A stretch of 64,000 nucleotides of DNA from Rhodoferax antarcticus ANT.BR (lineage in GTDB: Bacteria > Pseudomonadota > Gammaproteobacteria > Burkholderiales > Burkholderiaceae_C), in NCBI RefSeq assembly GCF_001938565.1, contig NZ_MSYM01000009.1, positions 1-64,000 on the forward strand. The letters run 5' to 3'. Both the position numbers and the translations under genes were made by a program. Numbering within the stretch: position 1 is the stretch's first letter; each line of letters starts with the position of its first letter. Of the stretch, positions 19,715 through 29,114 are shown in pieces. The notes beneath the pieces were generated by a model that did no database searches, was not told the origin of the DNA, and saw nothing but the letters and a program-made list of their open reading frames with translations.

Positions 19715-21070
19715 CTAAACCGGTGGCTCGCGCAGTTCCACATAAGCACGGGCGCGCACATCTTGAGCCCAGCTCTGGTAAGCCTCCTCAAGCTTCTTCT
19801 CGCGCAGCATGGCACGAACTGCCTCGCGTTGCTGCTCGGTGGTCAGGGTGGCCTTGCGGCGCTCCAGCAGCTGAATAAGGTGCACACCAAAGCGCGAAAG
19901 CAGCGGGTCGCTGACCTCACCAGGCGCCAGCCGGTTCATGGTGGCCTCAAACTCGGGCACAAACATGCCGGGGCTCGCCCAACCCAAATCACCGCCAAGA
20001 GCTGCGCTGCCGTCTTGCGAGTTCTGCCGGGCCAGGGTGGCAAATTCGGACTGGTTGGTGACCACTTGCTTTTTGAATTCGGCGAGCTTGCTTCGCGCCT
20101 CAGCCTCGCTCAAGCGGGCGTTGGGCACCAGCAGAATATGCCGCGCATGGCTTTGTGTAACCGCCATGGTCGGCAGGCCGGGCCGGATTTTTTCCACCAC
20201 TTTGAGCACATGAAAACCAGCCGGTGAGCGCACCAGCTCGGCCACATCACCCACCGACAGCGGTGTGGTGGCCCGCACAAACAGCTCGGGGTAGCGGGTG
20301 GTGCTGCGCAGGCCCAGCTGGCCTGCGCTGGCCAGGTCGGTGGCGTCTGAAAACTCACGCACCAGAGTGGCAAAGTCTTCCCCCTTGCGGGCACGCTCCA
20401 GCGCGCGCTGCGCCCGCAATTTCAAGGCATCAACCTGCTGCGCGTTGGCGACCTCAGGCACAGCAATCAGAATTTGGGCCAGATTGATCTGTGTATCACC
20501 CTTGGTCTCGGCCGCTGGCTGCTCGCGCAAAAACTGGTCAATGTCCTGCTCAGTGATGCGCACGCGCGACTCCACGTCACGTTCACGCAAGCGCTGCATC
20601 AGGATCTGGTCGGACAACTGGTCACGAAACTGGATGACCGACATACCGTCACGCGTGACGCGGAGACGCAGTTCGGCAACATCAACCTGGTTTTGCACGG
20701 CAATGGACTGCTCGGCCTGGTCGATGGCGGATTCTTCTACCCGCAGCCCGGTGTCACGCGCCAGCTGCAACTGGGCCTTGCGGTTGATCAGACCCTCCAG
20801 AATTTCGGGCAGCAAGGCTTGCACATCAGGTGGCGCGCGACGCTGTTGCACCAGTTGCTGGTATTCACGCTGCGCCTCGCGATACACCTCGCGGTTGGTG
20901 ATAGGTTCTGAATTCACCACCGCCACGATGTAGTCTGCCTGCGACTGCGCGGGGGAGGCGACAGGCGCCAGAACCCGGTTGGCAGGCAAACTTAAACCCT
21001 GCGCTTGTGCTTGCAAGCTGGCAGCAAGCGCCAGCATGGTCACAGTGAAAGTCTTTAGGCGATGGGTCAT
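19715..21070 (-). CDS. surA: Periplasmic chaperone and peptidyl-prolyl isomerase SurA
   Basis: 451 residues with a signal peptide (TVTMLALAASLQAQAQG). The N-terminal SurA domain has DYIVAVVNSEPITNREVY, and two parvulin domains follow at about 200-300 (INLAQILIAVPE; FSDATDLASAGQLGLRS) and 305-415 (SHARHILLVPNARLSEAEA; NSQDGSAALGGDLGWASPG). It folds outer-membrane beta-barrels such as LptD, whose gene ends 6 nt upstream. The order lptD-surA-rsmA is a conserved operon. Confidence 0.95.
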   Translation of the reverse strand: MTHRLKTFTVTMLALAASLQAQAQGLSLPANRVLAPVASPAQSQADYIVAVVNSEPITNREVYREAQREYQQLVQQRRAPPDVQALLPEILEGLINRKAQLQLARDTGLRVEESAIDQAEQSIAVQNQVDVAELRLRVTRDGMSVIQFRDQLSDQILMQRLRERDVESRVRITEQDIDQFLREQPAAETKGDTQINLAQILIAVPEVANAQQVDALKLRAQRALERARKGEDFATLVREFSDATDLASAGQLGLRSTTRYPELFVRATTPLSVGDVAELVRSPAGFHVLKVVEKIRPGLPTMAVTQSHARHILLVPNARLSEAEARSKLAEFKKQVVTNQSEFATLARQNSQDGSAALGGDLGWASPGMFVPEFEATMNRLAPGEVSDPLLSRFGVHLIQLLERRKATLTTEQQREAVRAMLREKKLEEAYQSWAQDVRARAYVELREPPV

Positions 21071-21076
21071 GGTGGT

Positions 21077-23503
21077 TCAATCGTAATTGCTGAAACGGCT
21101 GGGCTCGCCCGCAGGTGCGTGCAAGATCTGGTAGCCGGGGACATTGTCTTTGAGCGTCTTGAGCGGACTCACACCCAGACGCGAGAAACCGACAAACTCC
21201 AGCTGGAACATGATGCGTTGGGTGGCGGTGGCAGTGCTGGTTTGCAGCCGCTCAAACACAATGCGCCCTAGCCAGCAGTCCGCATCGTACTCAAAACCCA
21301 GTACGGTGTTGACCATCTGGGATTCGTTCATGCTGTAGTTCAGGCGCCCAACGCTGTACCAGCGGCCTGCGCCCCGAGCCTCACCCGCGTCAGAACGCCC
21401 ACTACGCCACATATTGGCCAGCGGCCATTGCCAGCCCAAGTCGATCTGTTCGCTGCTGTTGCGCTGGAAGCGGTAAGCCGCGGTCAGGGTGCGGTAGCTG
21501 CCTGGGCGGTAGCTGGCGCCCACGGTAGAACGCACCGAACGGCCAATGTCAGGGTTGTATTGAATGGTGCCGTTGACGTTCCAGTGCGGGGTCCAGTTGA
21601 CAGAGCCGCCCAGCAGCACGTCACTCAGCCGGTCGGTCAAGGGGACGCCGCCGGGCAGAGTCACCTTCTGATCATCAAACAGCAGGCGTTGCGCGATACC
21701 AAAACGCGCCGCCTCGGCGCCAGTGTCGGGGTCCAGCAGGCGGCTGGTCACGCCCAGCGTCAGCAGGTGGCTGTCAGAGATGCGGTCATTGCCGACAAAA
21801 GCGTTTTCGGTGTAAACCGTGGAGATGTTGAAATCATTCGCGCCAGAGTCGTAATTGGGCAGCAGGCTCTGATCGCGGTAAGGCGTATGCACGTAAAACG
21901 CTCGTGGCTCAAGCGTCTGGCTCAGAGCGCGCCCAAAAAACTGCGTATCGCGCTCAAACACCAGACCGCTGTCCAGACTGAAAGTGGGCACGACGCGGCT
22001 GACCTGGGTGGCGCCATTGCTCAAAGGCGCGTCAAACTGGTACTGGGTGGCATGCAGCTGCAGCTTGGGCGTGATGAACCCCTCAGGCGCCCGCCAGGTG
22101 CGGCTGGTTTGCAGAAGTGAAAAAATGCGCTGGGCGTTGGCCTGTTTGGTGAGTGTGCTGTCAGAGTGAAACTGCGTGTAGTCCACATCGGCTGACAGGT
22201 TCAGGTCTTGCGCGGTGGTCTTGGCATAACGCGTGGCGATTTGGGGCATGCGGTCATACGGCGGCACGATCGCCGCGGTGGCGTCTTGCAGGGTTTGCCA
22301 CTTCAGGGTGCGCACCATGCTGCTAAAGGGGCCGTTGGCCCAGGCCAGCCGGGCATCATTGGCCAGCAGGCGCTGGGTCAGCAGGGTATTGGCGGCAAAC
22401 AGCGCTGTTTCGGTGGCCGACAGCAGCTGGGTGCTTGACCCACCGGCACGCGTGAAGTCGCGCCAGTAGTCGTTGTCACTGACACGGTTCAGGCTCAGGT
22501 TCAGCGCCAGGCCGCTGTCGGTCCAGCCGCTGTCAATGGTGCCCTGATGGGTGGCGTTCAGGCTCCAGCGCTTGTCGTCGCGCAGCTTGTCGGACGGCAT
22601 CCAGTCCAGCTCTGTGGCACCTGAGTAAGTAGGCTCCAGGTAACGAAACTCAACGCCCAGATTGACCCCGCGCCTGGTCATCACCGTCGGGGTGAAGGTG
22701 GCGTCGCGGTTGGGCGCAATGTTCCAGTAATACGGTAGAGCCACTTCAAACCCATTGACGTTGTCAACCCCCAGGGTCGGCGGCAACAGTCCTGACTTGC
22801 GCTCACTGCTCAGCGGAAAGGTGAGGTAAGGAATGGGCAGCAGCGGCACCCCTTTGAAGCTGAGCAGCGCGCCCTCGGCAGCGCCCATGTCCTCGACATT
22901 GTCGATACTGAGCTGGGTGGCCTTCAAAATCCAGGCAGGCATCCAGTCCGGGGCGCCTTGGCGCTTGCAGGTGGTGAAGGTGGCGTTGTGAATCACGGCC
23001 CGCTGGTCGTCCAGAAAATCGATCTGGTCGGCCTGGCCATGGGCGCCGTTTGCAAGGAAATGGTAGCTGGGCTGGTTAAAAAACCCTTCAAAGGCATCCA
23101 CCCGCAGTTCCATCAGCGGGCCCTCATACACATTGCCAGCCTTATTGATTCGCACATGACCGCTGGCGCGCGCCAGGTCAGTGGGCTGGTTGTAGTCGAG
23201 CCGATCGGCGCGAATCACCATATCACCCTTGCGCAACATGGCGTGGCCCTGCACCACGGTTTCCAGATCGGTGCGGCCGGTAATCAGGTCGCCTGAGACG
23301 AAAGTAGGCAGCAAGCTGCGGGTGAGCGGGCTGATGGCTTGCTCCAGCGCCGCGCTGTTACGCAGTTGCAGCGTTTCTGGCGGCACCTCGCCTTGTGCGA
23401 GAGCCAACGCAGGTGCCAGCAAGCCAGGGCTCAATGCCAGGCCCAGCTTGCGCCAGCGAGCAAGCGCCGCCATGGTCTGAGGGACAAGCTTCAGGAAAAA
23501 CAT
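21077..23503 (-). CDS. lptD: LPS-assembly protein LptD
   Basis: 808 residues with an N-terminal signal region (LGLALSPGLLAPALALAQG), a periplasmic OstA-type domain (GRTDLETVVQGHAMLRKGDM; ADRLDYNQPTDLARASGHVR) and a long C-terminal beta-barrel. With LptE it inserts lipopolysaccharide into the outer leaflet. Two cysteines are visible (FTTCKRQG and DADCWLGR), fewer than the four of E. coli LptD. It is the first gene of the lptD-surA-rsmA operon and diverges from amgK (73 bp apart), so the shared gap must hold both promoters. Confidence 0.95.
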   Translation of the reverse strand: MFFLKLVPQTMAALARWRKLGLALSPGLLAPALALAQGEVPPETLQLRNSAALEQAISPLTRSLLPTFVSGDLITGRTDLETVVQGHAMLRKGDMVIRADRLDYNQPTDLARASGHVRINKAGNVYEGPLMELRVDAFEGFFNQPSYHFLANGAHGQADQIDFLDDQRAVIHNATFTTCKRQGAPDWMPAWILKATQLSIDNVEDMGAAEGALLSFKGVPLLPIPYLTFPLSSERKSGLLPPTLGVDNVNGFEVALPYYWNIAPNRDATFTPTVMTRRGVNLGVEFRYLEPTYSGATELDWMPSDKLRDDKRWSLNATHQGTIDSGWTDSGLALNLSLNRVSDNDYWRDFTRAGGSSTQLLSATETALFAANTLLTQRLLANDARLAWANGPFSSMVRTLKWQTLQDATAAIVPPYDRMPQIATRYAKTTAQDLNLSADVDYTQFHSDSTLTKQANAQRIFSLLQTSRTWRAPEGFITPKLQLHATQYQFDAPLSNGATQVSRVVPTFSLDSGLVFERDTQFFGRALSQTLEPRAFYVHTPYRDQSLLPNYDSGANDFNISTVYTENAFVGNDRISDSHLLTLGVTSRLLDPDTGAEAARFGIAQRLLFDDQKVTLPGGVPLTDRLSDVLLGGSVNWTPHWNVNGTIQYNPDIGRSVRSTVGASYRPGSYRTLTAAYRFQRNSSEQIDLGWQWPLANMWRSGRSDAGEARGAGRWYSVGRLNYSMNESQMVNTVLGFEYDADCWLGRIVFERLQTSTATATQRIMFQLEFVGFSRLGVSPLKTLKDNVPGYQILHAPAGEPSRFSNYD

Positions 23504-23576
23504 GAAATGCAGGTAGGAAAGGCCATGAAAGCGGGGAGTTAAGCGGGCGAAATCGGGTTAGTAGAATCGATTATCC

Positions 23577-24683
23577 ATGAGCCACGCCCCCCCCTACCCA
23601 ACCCTCACCCCAGGCGTCCCGTCTGCGGCCTCTGACATCACCTGGACAGACCCACAACGTGGCCTATTGTTTGACCAGTGGCTAGCAGCTACCGCCCCCG
23701 CGCACGGCCTGCGGACTGGCACCTTGCGGCTGGCCAGTGCCGATGCCAGCTTCCGGCGCTATTTCCGCGTTGATACGCCAGCCAGCAGCCGCATCATCAT
23801 GGACGCACCGCCGCAGCAGGAAAACTGCCAGCCGTTTGTCAAAGTGGCGCAACTCATGCACGACGCTGGCCTGTGCGCGCCCGGAGTACTTGCCTGGGAC
23901 GAGCCGCTGGGCTTTTTGCTGCTGAGCGACCTGGGCGGCCAGACCATGCTGCAGGTCATCGACAAAAGCAACCCGCAGGCGAATCTGCCGCTGTACCTGC
24001 AGGCGGTGGACGCGCTGATTGCCTGGCAGTTGGCGTCCAAACCTGACGTGCTGCCGCCGTATGACGAAGCCCTGCTGCGCCGCGAGCTGGAACTGTTTCC
24101 CGACTGGTACTTGGTGCAGGACAAGGGTTTGACCATCGACGAGACGATGCGTTTCACACTGGACAACGCGTTCAAGCAGATCATTGCTGTCAACCTAGCG
24201 CAGCCCAGCGTCTATGTGCACCGTGATTTCATGCCGAGGAATCTGATGGCCCCCACAACCCCCGGTGGCGCTCTGGGCGTGCTGGACTTTCAAGACGCGG
24301 TGTACGGCCCCATCACCTATGACATCGCCAGCCTGATGCGCGACGCGTTTTTAAGTTGGGACGAAGACTTTTGCCTGGATGTCACCGTGCGCTACTGGGA
24401 AAAAGCCCGCAAAGCCGGGCTGCCGGTGGGCGATGACTTTGGCGAGTTTTACCGGGGCGTGGAGTGGATGGGCCTGCAGCGGCATCTGAAAGTGGTCGGC
24501 ATCTTTGCCCGCCTGACGCTGCGCGACGCCAAGCCGCAGTACCTGGCTGACACGCCAAGATTTATCACCTACATCCGCAGCACCTGCGCCCGCTACCGCG
24601 AGCTCAAACCCCTGCTGCGGCTGGTGGACAAGGCCGAAGGCATTGTCGAGCCAGACATCTTCGGCTTTGGTCGTCAAGCATAA
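23577..24683 (+). CDS. amgK: AmgK-like sugar kinase (aminoglycoside phosphotransferase fold)
   Basis: 368 residues. The N-lobe has ASFRRYFRVDTPASSRIIMD (P-loop-like and lysine-equivalent region). The catalytic loop is VYVHRDFMPRNLM and the metal motif VLDFQDAVYGPITYDIASL. This is the layout of AmgK, which phosphorylates MurNAc/GlcNAc at the anomeric carbon for peptidoglycan recycling. It sits beside lptD, as in other beta- and gammaproteobacteria, but its usual neighbour murU is 17 kb upstream in the window. The stop codon overlaps a copy of the dispersed repeat. Confidence 0.87.
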   Translation: MSHAPPYPTLTPGVPSAASDITWTDPQRGLLFDQWLAATAPAHGLRTGTLRLASADASFRRYFRVDTPASSRIIMDAPPQQENCQPFVKVAQLMHDAGLCAPGVLAWDEPLGFLLLSDLGGQTMLQVIDKSNPQANLPLYLQAVDALIAWQLASKPDVLPPYDEALLRRELELFPDWYLVQDKGLTIDETMRFTLDNAFKQIIAVNLAQPSVYVHRDFMPRNLMAPTTPGGALGVLDFQDAVYGPITYDIASLMRDAFLSWDEDFCLDVTVRYWEKARKAGLPVGDDFGEFYRGVEWMGLQRHLKVVGIFARLTLRDAKPQYLADTPRFITYIRSTCARYRELKPLLRLVDKAEGIVEPDIFGFGRQA

Positions 24684-24742
24684 AAATGGCCTCTAGCCCT
24701 TATAGATAAAGCGGCAGAAGCTACTAAATACATAGTAATTCT
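24681..24742 (-). repeat. REP-like dispersed repeat after amgK
   Basis: TGGCCTCTAGCCCTTATAGA then AAAGCGGCAGAAGCTACTAA, the family signature in minus orientation. It fills the gap between amgK and rsmE. Confidence 0.85.
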
Positions 24743-24748
24743 AAACCG

Positions 24749-25519
24749 ATGCCCCGCTTCCATTGCCCCACCGCCCTGAGCTCCAGCACCGTGCTTGAAC
24801 TGCCAGCGGGCGCGGCGCGCCATGTGCAAGTGTTGCGCCTGCAGCCCGGTGACGCCATCACGCTGTTTGGCGGCGACACCTCGGGTGAGTTCCACGCCAC
24901 CGTGACCCAGATGGGTCGCAGCAGCGTGCAGGTGCGAGTGGGCGACTTTGCGCCCACCCAGCGGGAGCCAGCGTTGCGTGTGCACTTAGCGGTCGGCATG
25001 CCGGCCAATGAACGCATGGACTGGTTGGTAGAAAAAGCCGCCGAGTTGGGTGTTGCCAGCATCCAGCCTTTGACAACCGAGCGCAGTGTGCTGCGCTTGA
25101 GCGGCGAGCGTGCCGACAAAAAGGTGGTGCACTGGCAAAGCGTGGCAGTAGCGGCTTGCGAGCAATGTGGCGGCAACCATGTGCCGCTGATTCTCCCGGT
25201 GAAAACGCTGGCGCAATGGGTTAAATACCGGGGCGAGGCTGCGGGGAGCGCCGTGCCGGGTCTGCTGCTGTCGCTGCGCGCGAACGCGCTGGCGCTGCGC
25301 ACTGCGGCAGCGACATTTATTGAGCCGTCCGCCTTGGCCGCGCCCGGTACAAGTGCCAGCCGCTTGGGCGTCACCTTCTTGTCTGGCCCCGAAGGCGGGT
25401 TGAGCCAAGGTGAAGAAGACGCCGCGCTGGCCGCCGGCTTCACACCCGTCACGCTGGGCCCGCGCGTGCTGCGCGCCGAAACCGCGGCGTTGGCGGCTTT
25501 GGCTGCCTTGCTGGTGTAG
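24749..25519 (+). CDS. rsmE: 16S rRNA (uracil1498-N3)-methyltransferase
   Basis: 256 residues. The N-terminal PUA-like part begins MPRFHCPTALSSSTVLELPA, and a SPOUT knot domain follows with AVGMPANERMDWLVEKAAEL, QPLTTERSV, FLSGPEGGLSQGEEDAA and TLGPRVLRAETAALAALA, all RsmE hallmarks. It methylates U1498 of 16S rRNA. It starts directly after the repeat that follows amgK. Confidence 0.95.
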   Translation: MPRFHCPTALSSSTVLELPAGAARHVQVLRLQPGDAITLFGGDTSGEFHATVTQMGRSSVQVRVGDFAPTQREPALRVHLAVGMPANERMDWLVEKAAELGVASIQPLTTERSVLRLSGERADKKVVHWQSVAVAACEQCGGNHVPLILPVKTLAQWVKYRGEAAGSAVPGLLLSLRANALALRTAAATFIEPSALAAPGTSASRLGVTFLSGPEGGLSQGEEDAALAAGFTPVTLGPRVLRAETAALAALAALLV

Positions 25520-25578
25520 ATCAAGCGACTTCCGACTCGCAAGTCCACCTGACGCACATCAGCGTATCCTTAAGCACC

Positions 25579-25884
25579 ATGCTGCGCCTTCAACAAGCCC
25601 CCAATCTCGCCATCGCCACGCTGTGGGCTGACGCGCTCATTTTTGAAGGGATTGACGCCAGTGTGCAGCGTCAATACCTAAGCGGTGTGGTCGGTGGTAT
25701 GCCGCCGGACCAATGTCTGCCAGAGGTCTGGATTCAACACGACAGGCAGGCGGCTCGGGCGCGTGAACTGCTGCACGCTCTGCAGCACGTGCCGCAGCGT
25801 CTCTGGCAGTGCGCTTGTGGTGAGTTGGTGGAAGGCGGCTTTGAGCAGTGCTGGAACTGCGCCGGGCTGATGCCACGCGAATGA
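25579..25884 (+). CDS. DUF2007 domain protein with C-terminal zinc ribbon
   Basis: 101 residues. The first 70 match DUF2007 (LWADALIFEGIDASVQRQYL; PEVWIQHDRQAARARELL). The tail has CACGELVEGGFEQCWNC, a two-knuckle cysteine pattern (CxC...CxxC) likely to bind zinc. The function is unknown; such proteins are often annotated as putative signal-transducing proteins. Confidence 0.75.
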   Translation: MLRLQQAPNLAIATLWADALIFEGIDASVQRQYLSGVVGGMPPDQCLPEVWIQHDRQAARARELLHALQHVPQRLWQCACGELVEGGFEQCWNCAGLMPRE

Positions 25885-26035
25885 GCCGGTGTTGGAGCCG
25901 AAGGGCTCCAGCCCAACGGGTCGCATCACTAAGTAGAAACCCAGTGGTGCGGCTTAGCGCGACTCACTACTGTTGTGCATTCAGTGTTGCGTGCCTAGAC
26001 AGCCAACAATTCAACCCATTGAGCCGGAGCGTCAT

Positions 26036-27139
26036 TTGTCAGCGCAATACATTCTAGAAACGCGTGGGTTGACCAAAGAATTCAAGGGGTTCGTCGCCGT
26101 TAACCAGGTGGATTTAAAGGTCAACCGCGGTCATATCCACGCGCTGATCGGCCCCAATGGCGCGGGCAAAACCACTTTTTTCAATCTGCTCACCAAGTTT
26201 CTGACCCCAAGCAAGGGCAGCATTGAATTCAACGGCGTCGAAGATGGTTACTTCTTCCTCGACCAGTGTCGCGACATTCGAAACAATTTTTCAGCGGCCC
26301 ACCTTGACGTCGGAAAACTCGATGACCATGAATTTATAGGCTTTTCCAATCGCTGCGCCAAGTACGCGTTAGGCGACGAACACAACCTGATTGGCGTTAA
26401 CCTTTGCGCATTTATGGTCGCGATCAAGGGCGGAAAGTTCTCCTCGGAGCAGAAGGACCAATGGGTTCATCGGATTGGGAAAACGCACGAAGCGCAGCAG
26501 TATCTAATCTTCGGCTCGCTTCACGGGATTTACCGCGATCCCGCTAATAGTGAAGAAGCTCGGGTCAATTCGCTTTCTGTTGCAACGGAGTTCGCGCCGC
26601 ACTTCACGCCCCGGGCGCGCTCAGACCTCATCAATAGGCATCGCGATTACATCGCGAAGGGGGATGAGAAGCGCCGCAAAGCATCTAAACAGTTCTTTGA
26701 AAAGTTGGGAATGCAGACATCGCTCGGCGAGCATGAGGTTCACTCGTTGCTGTTCAACGCGTGCAAGCGCCCCATGGCGGTACATCAATCATTCGACAAC
26801 TTTTATAACGAACCTCCTTTTGCAGAACGTCTCCTGCAACTTTCCGGGCAAGTGGCAACACCCGATACCGTTAAGGATGAACTCGTGGAAACCGTTGTGA
26901 CTTGCGCTACGGGAAACCAATTCGGGGCATCAAACGCTGCGCTAGCCTACTTGCATAAGATGATTAAGAGCTTCTCGCCTAATGAAGTCGAAATTATGTT
27001 GACCCAACCGACAAAGAAGGGAATTTTGGGAGAGCGGCTCAAGGCAAGCTCTGCTTGTCGGACACGATACAAGAGACTGGTGCAACTGATTGACGTATCC
27101 ACGGTCCCGGCGAAGTCTGCCGCCGCCTACTCGCACTAG
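26036..27139 (+). pseudogene. Chimeric ORF: LivG-type ABC ATPase N-terminus joined to a HEPN-like tail
   Basis: From a TTG start at 26036, about 68 residues match branched-chain amino-acid ABC ATPases (ILETRGLTKEFKGFVAVNQ; Walker [29 protein letters not shown]). At about 26240 the match stops and an unrelated stretch of about 300 residues begins in frame (EDGYFFLDQCRDIRNNFSAA). The new part has no Walker B or ABC signature and visibly lower GC. Near its start, RNNFSAAH fits the R-x(4-6)-H motif of HEPN ribonuclease-like domains. The joint makes one open frame of 367 residues, so a hybrid protein is possible. More likely a rearrangement placed the truncated livG next to the 3' part of a foreign gene; no other liv genes follow. 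Confidence 0.7.
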
Positions 27140-27226
27140 ACGAAGTAGCCGTAGGAATACGGCGAAATCGCTTTAACAAAATTGAAGCTTGTCTAGTGCA
27201 CGTCCTATCCGTCTTCAAGGCTTTCC

Positions 27227-27649
27227 ATGCCCCTCTGGCAACACCCCATCTCCATCGACACCATCACCGCCATGTGCGTCAACACGGCGGTCAGCCACCT
27301 GGGCATTGAATTTGTCGCGGTGGGCGACGACTTCATCAGCGCCCGCGTGCCGGTGGATGCGCGCACGCGCCAGCCGTTTGGGCTGCTGCACGGCGGCGTG
27401 AGTGTGGTGCTGGCGGAAACACTGGGCTCGGTCGCTGCCAACTACGCCTGCCCGGTGGGGCATCAGGCGGTGGGGCTGGACATCAACGCCAACCACCTGC
27501 GCGGTGTGAAAAGCGGCTGGGTTACCGGCACGGTGCGCGCGGTGCACATTGGGCGCACCACCCAGGTCTGGCAGATCGACATGTGCAACGAGGCCGGTGA
27601 GGTGAGCTGTGTTTCACGCATCACCATGGCGGTGCTGGCACCCAAGTAG
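27227..27649 (+). CDS. PaaI-like hotdog thioesterase
   Basis: 140 residues with the hotdog fold signature RQPFGLLHGGVSVVLAETLG, where HGG is the active-site turn and E the likely catalytic residue, followed by GLDINANHLRGVKSGWVTG. It resembles MenI/YdiI-type acyl-CoA thioesterases. The substrate cannot be read from sequence. A dispersed repeat follows its stop codon. Confidence 0.87.
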   Translation: MPLWQHPISIDTITAMCVNTAVSHLGIEFVAVGDDFISARVPVDARTRQPFGLLHGGVSVVLAETLGSVAANYACPVGHQAVGLDINANHLRGVKSGWVTGTVRAVHIGRTTQVWQIDMCNEAGEVSCVSRITMAVLAPK

Positions 27650-27655
27650 TTATAA

Positions 27656-27711
27656 GCCTTTTTGGCCTCTAGCCCTTATGCATCAAGCGCGAGCAGCTAT
27701 GAATTTAGTTA
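27656..27711 (-). repeat. REP-like dispersed repeat
   Basis: TTTTTGGCCTCTAGCCCTTA then AAGCGCGAGCAGCTATGAAT. It sits between the convergent thioesterase and alcohol dehydrogenase genes and touches the stop codon of the latter. This is one of the best-preserved copies. Confidence 0.92.
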
Positions 27712-28998
27712 AGCCGCAGGCAGTGATTTGACCGCAGGCCGGCGCGTTTTGCGCTTCAGCATTAGCGGTTGCGGCGCCAGCACCTGGCGGATCACGCCCT
27801 CGCAATCAGCCTGCGTCAGATAGACCGGTACCGGGTAGTTGGCCTCAGCTTCCTGACAGGCGGCGCGTGCCAGTGCCGGGATGTCTTCTTCGCGCAGCGT
27901 GGCGAGGTGCGTCGGGATGCCCAGTCGGGTGTTCATGGCGTCAATGGCGTCCAGAAAGTGTTGCGCCAGGGCGGCTTCTGAGTCGCCTTTCTTGCCCAGC
28001 TTGGCCCGGCGTGCCAGCTTGGCGAGTTGCGGCTGGATGGCCGGGCTTAAAAAGCGCAGCACATGCGGCAGCAGGATGGCGTTGGCCAACCCATGTGGGG
28101 TGCGGTACAGGCCACCGACCTGGTGGGCGATGGCATGCACATAGCCCACGTTGGCGCGGGTGAAGGCTTGGCCAGCGTAGTTGGCGGCCAGCGCCATTTT
28201 TTCGCGCGCCGCCACGTTTTGACCGCTGGCATAGACCACCGGCAGGGCTTCAAAGATCATGCTGACGGCAGACAGCGCCATGCGGTCAGTGAAGGCGGTG
28301 CGCCAGTGGCCAATGTAGGCTTCGATGGCGTGGGTAAGGGCGTCCATGCCGGTGGCTGCGGTGATGTCAGGCGGCAGGCCGAGCATCAGGGTCGGGTCCA
28401 GCGCGGCCATGCGCGGCACGATGCGGGTGTCGGCAATCACCAGCTTGCGGTGGGTTTCGGGGTCAGAAATCACGGCGGCCACGGTCACTTCTGAGCCGGT
28501 GCCGGCAGTGGTGGGCACGGCGTAAATGGGTGCTGGCGCGCGCAAGCCCTTGAAATAGCCGGCCAGCTGAGCCGGGTGCTTGTGGTTGGCGGCGCACAGG
28601 GCAATGGCCTTGGCCGCGTCCATGGCCGAGCCACCGCCAAAGGCCACGATGGCGTCACAGCCTTTGCTCTTAAACAGGGCGACGCCCTTTTCGATCACGG
28701 GAATGGGCGCGTCCGCAAGCACCTTGTCAAACACCACATAGGCGGTGCCACCGGCCTTGAGGGCTTGCAGCAGGGGCTGCGTCAGGCCCAGTTTGGCCAC
28801 CACCGGGTCGGTCACGATCAAAACCCGCGTGTGATCAAAGTCACAGATGGCCTGACCCAGGCGCGCGCTGGCCCCAGGGCCGACTAGCATCGTAGGTTGC
28901 GCAATGGGCAGCAGCCGGGTGGCCACGCCCACCACCCGCATCAGCGACGACAAACCCACTGACCGAACAGACCCTGTGAAAAGATTGGCCAACATCAT
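27709..28998 (-). CDS. Iron-containing alcohol dehydrogenase
   Basis: 429 residues from ATG 28998 (AAGGAC upstream); a longer frame upstream lacks support. The nucleotide part has IVAFGGGSAMDAAKAIA, then AVPTTAGTGSEVT and the two iron-binding stretches (GMDALTHAIEAY and HAIAHQVGGLYRTPHGLANA, with the conserved H residues). The C-terminus has an extra basic tail (LKRKTRRPAVKS). It reduces aldehydes or oxidises alcohols with NAD(P). It diverges from the acyl-ACP-reductase-like gene, which suggests it handles the aldehyde made there; that link is an inference. Confidence 0.9.
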   Translation of the reverse strand: MMLANLFTGSVRSVGLSSLMRVVGVATRLLPIAQPTMLVGPGASARLGQAICDFDHTRVLIVTDPVVAKLGLTQPLLQALKAGGTAYVVFDKVLADAPIPVIEKGVALFKSKGCDAIVAFGGGSAMDAAKAIALCAANHKHPAQLAGYFKGLRAPAPIYAVPTTAGTGSEVTVAAVISDPETHRKLVIADTRIVPRMAALDPTLMLGLPPDITAATGMDALTHAIEAYIGHWRTAFTDRMALSAVSMIFEALPVVYASGQNVAAREKMALAANYAGQAFTRANVGYVHAIAHQVGGLYRTPHGLANAILLPHVLRFLSPAIQPQLAKLARRAKLGKKGDSEAALAQHFLDAIDAMNTRLGIPTHLATLREEDIPALARAACQEAEANYPVPVYLTQADCEGVIRQVLAPQPLMLKRKTRRPAVKSLPAA

Positions 28999-29114
28999 GA
29001 AAGTCCTTTTGCTGAAAATGCGCCTGGTGTTAACCCAGCGCAAGCTGCCATGATGCACCGCGTGCAAGCATCGGTGTAGTTGCTCCTCTCCAAATCAGCC
29101 CTCAAAGGTTCTCC

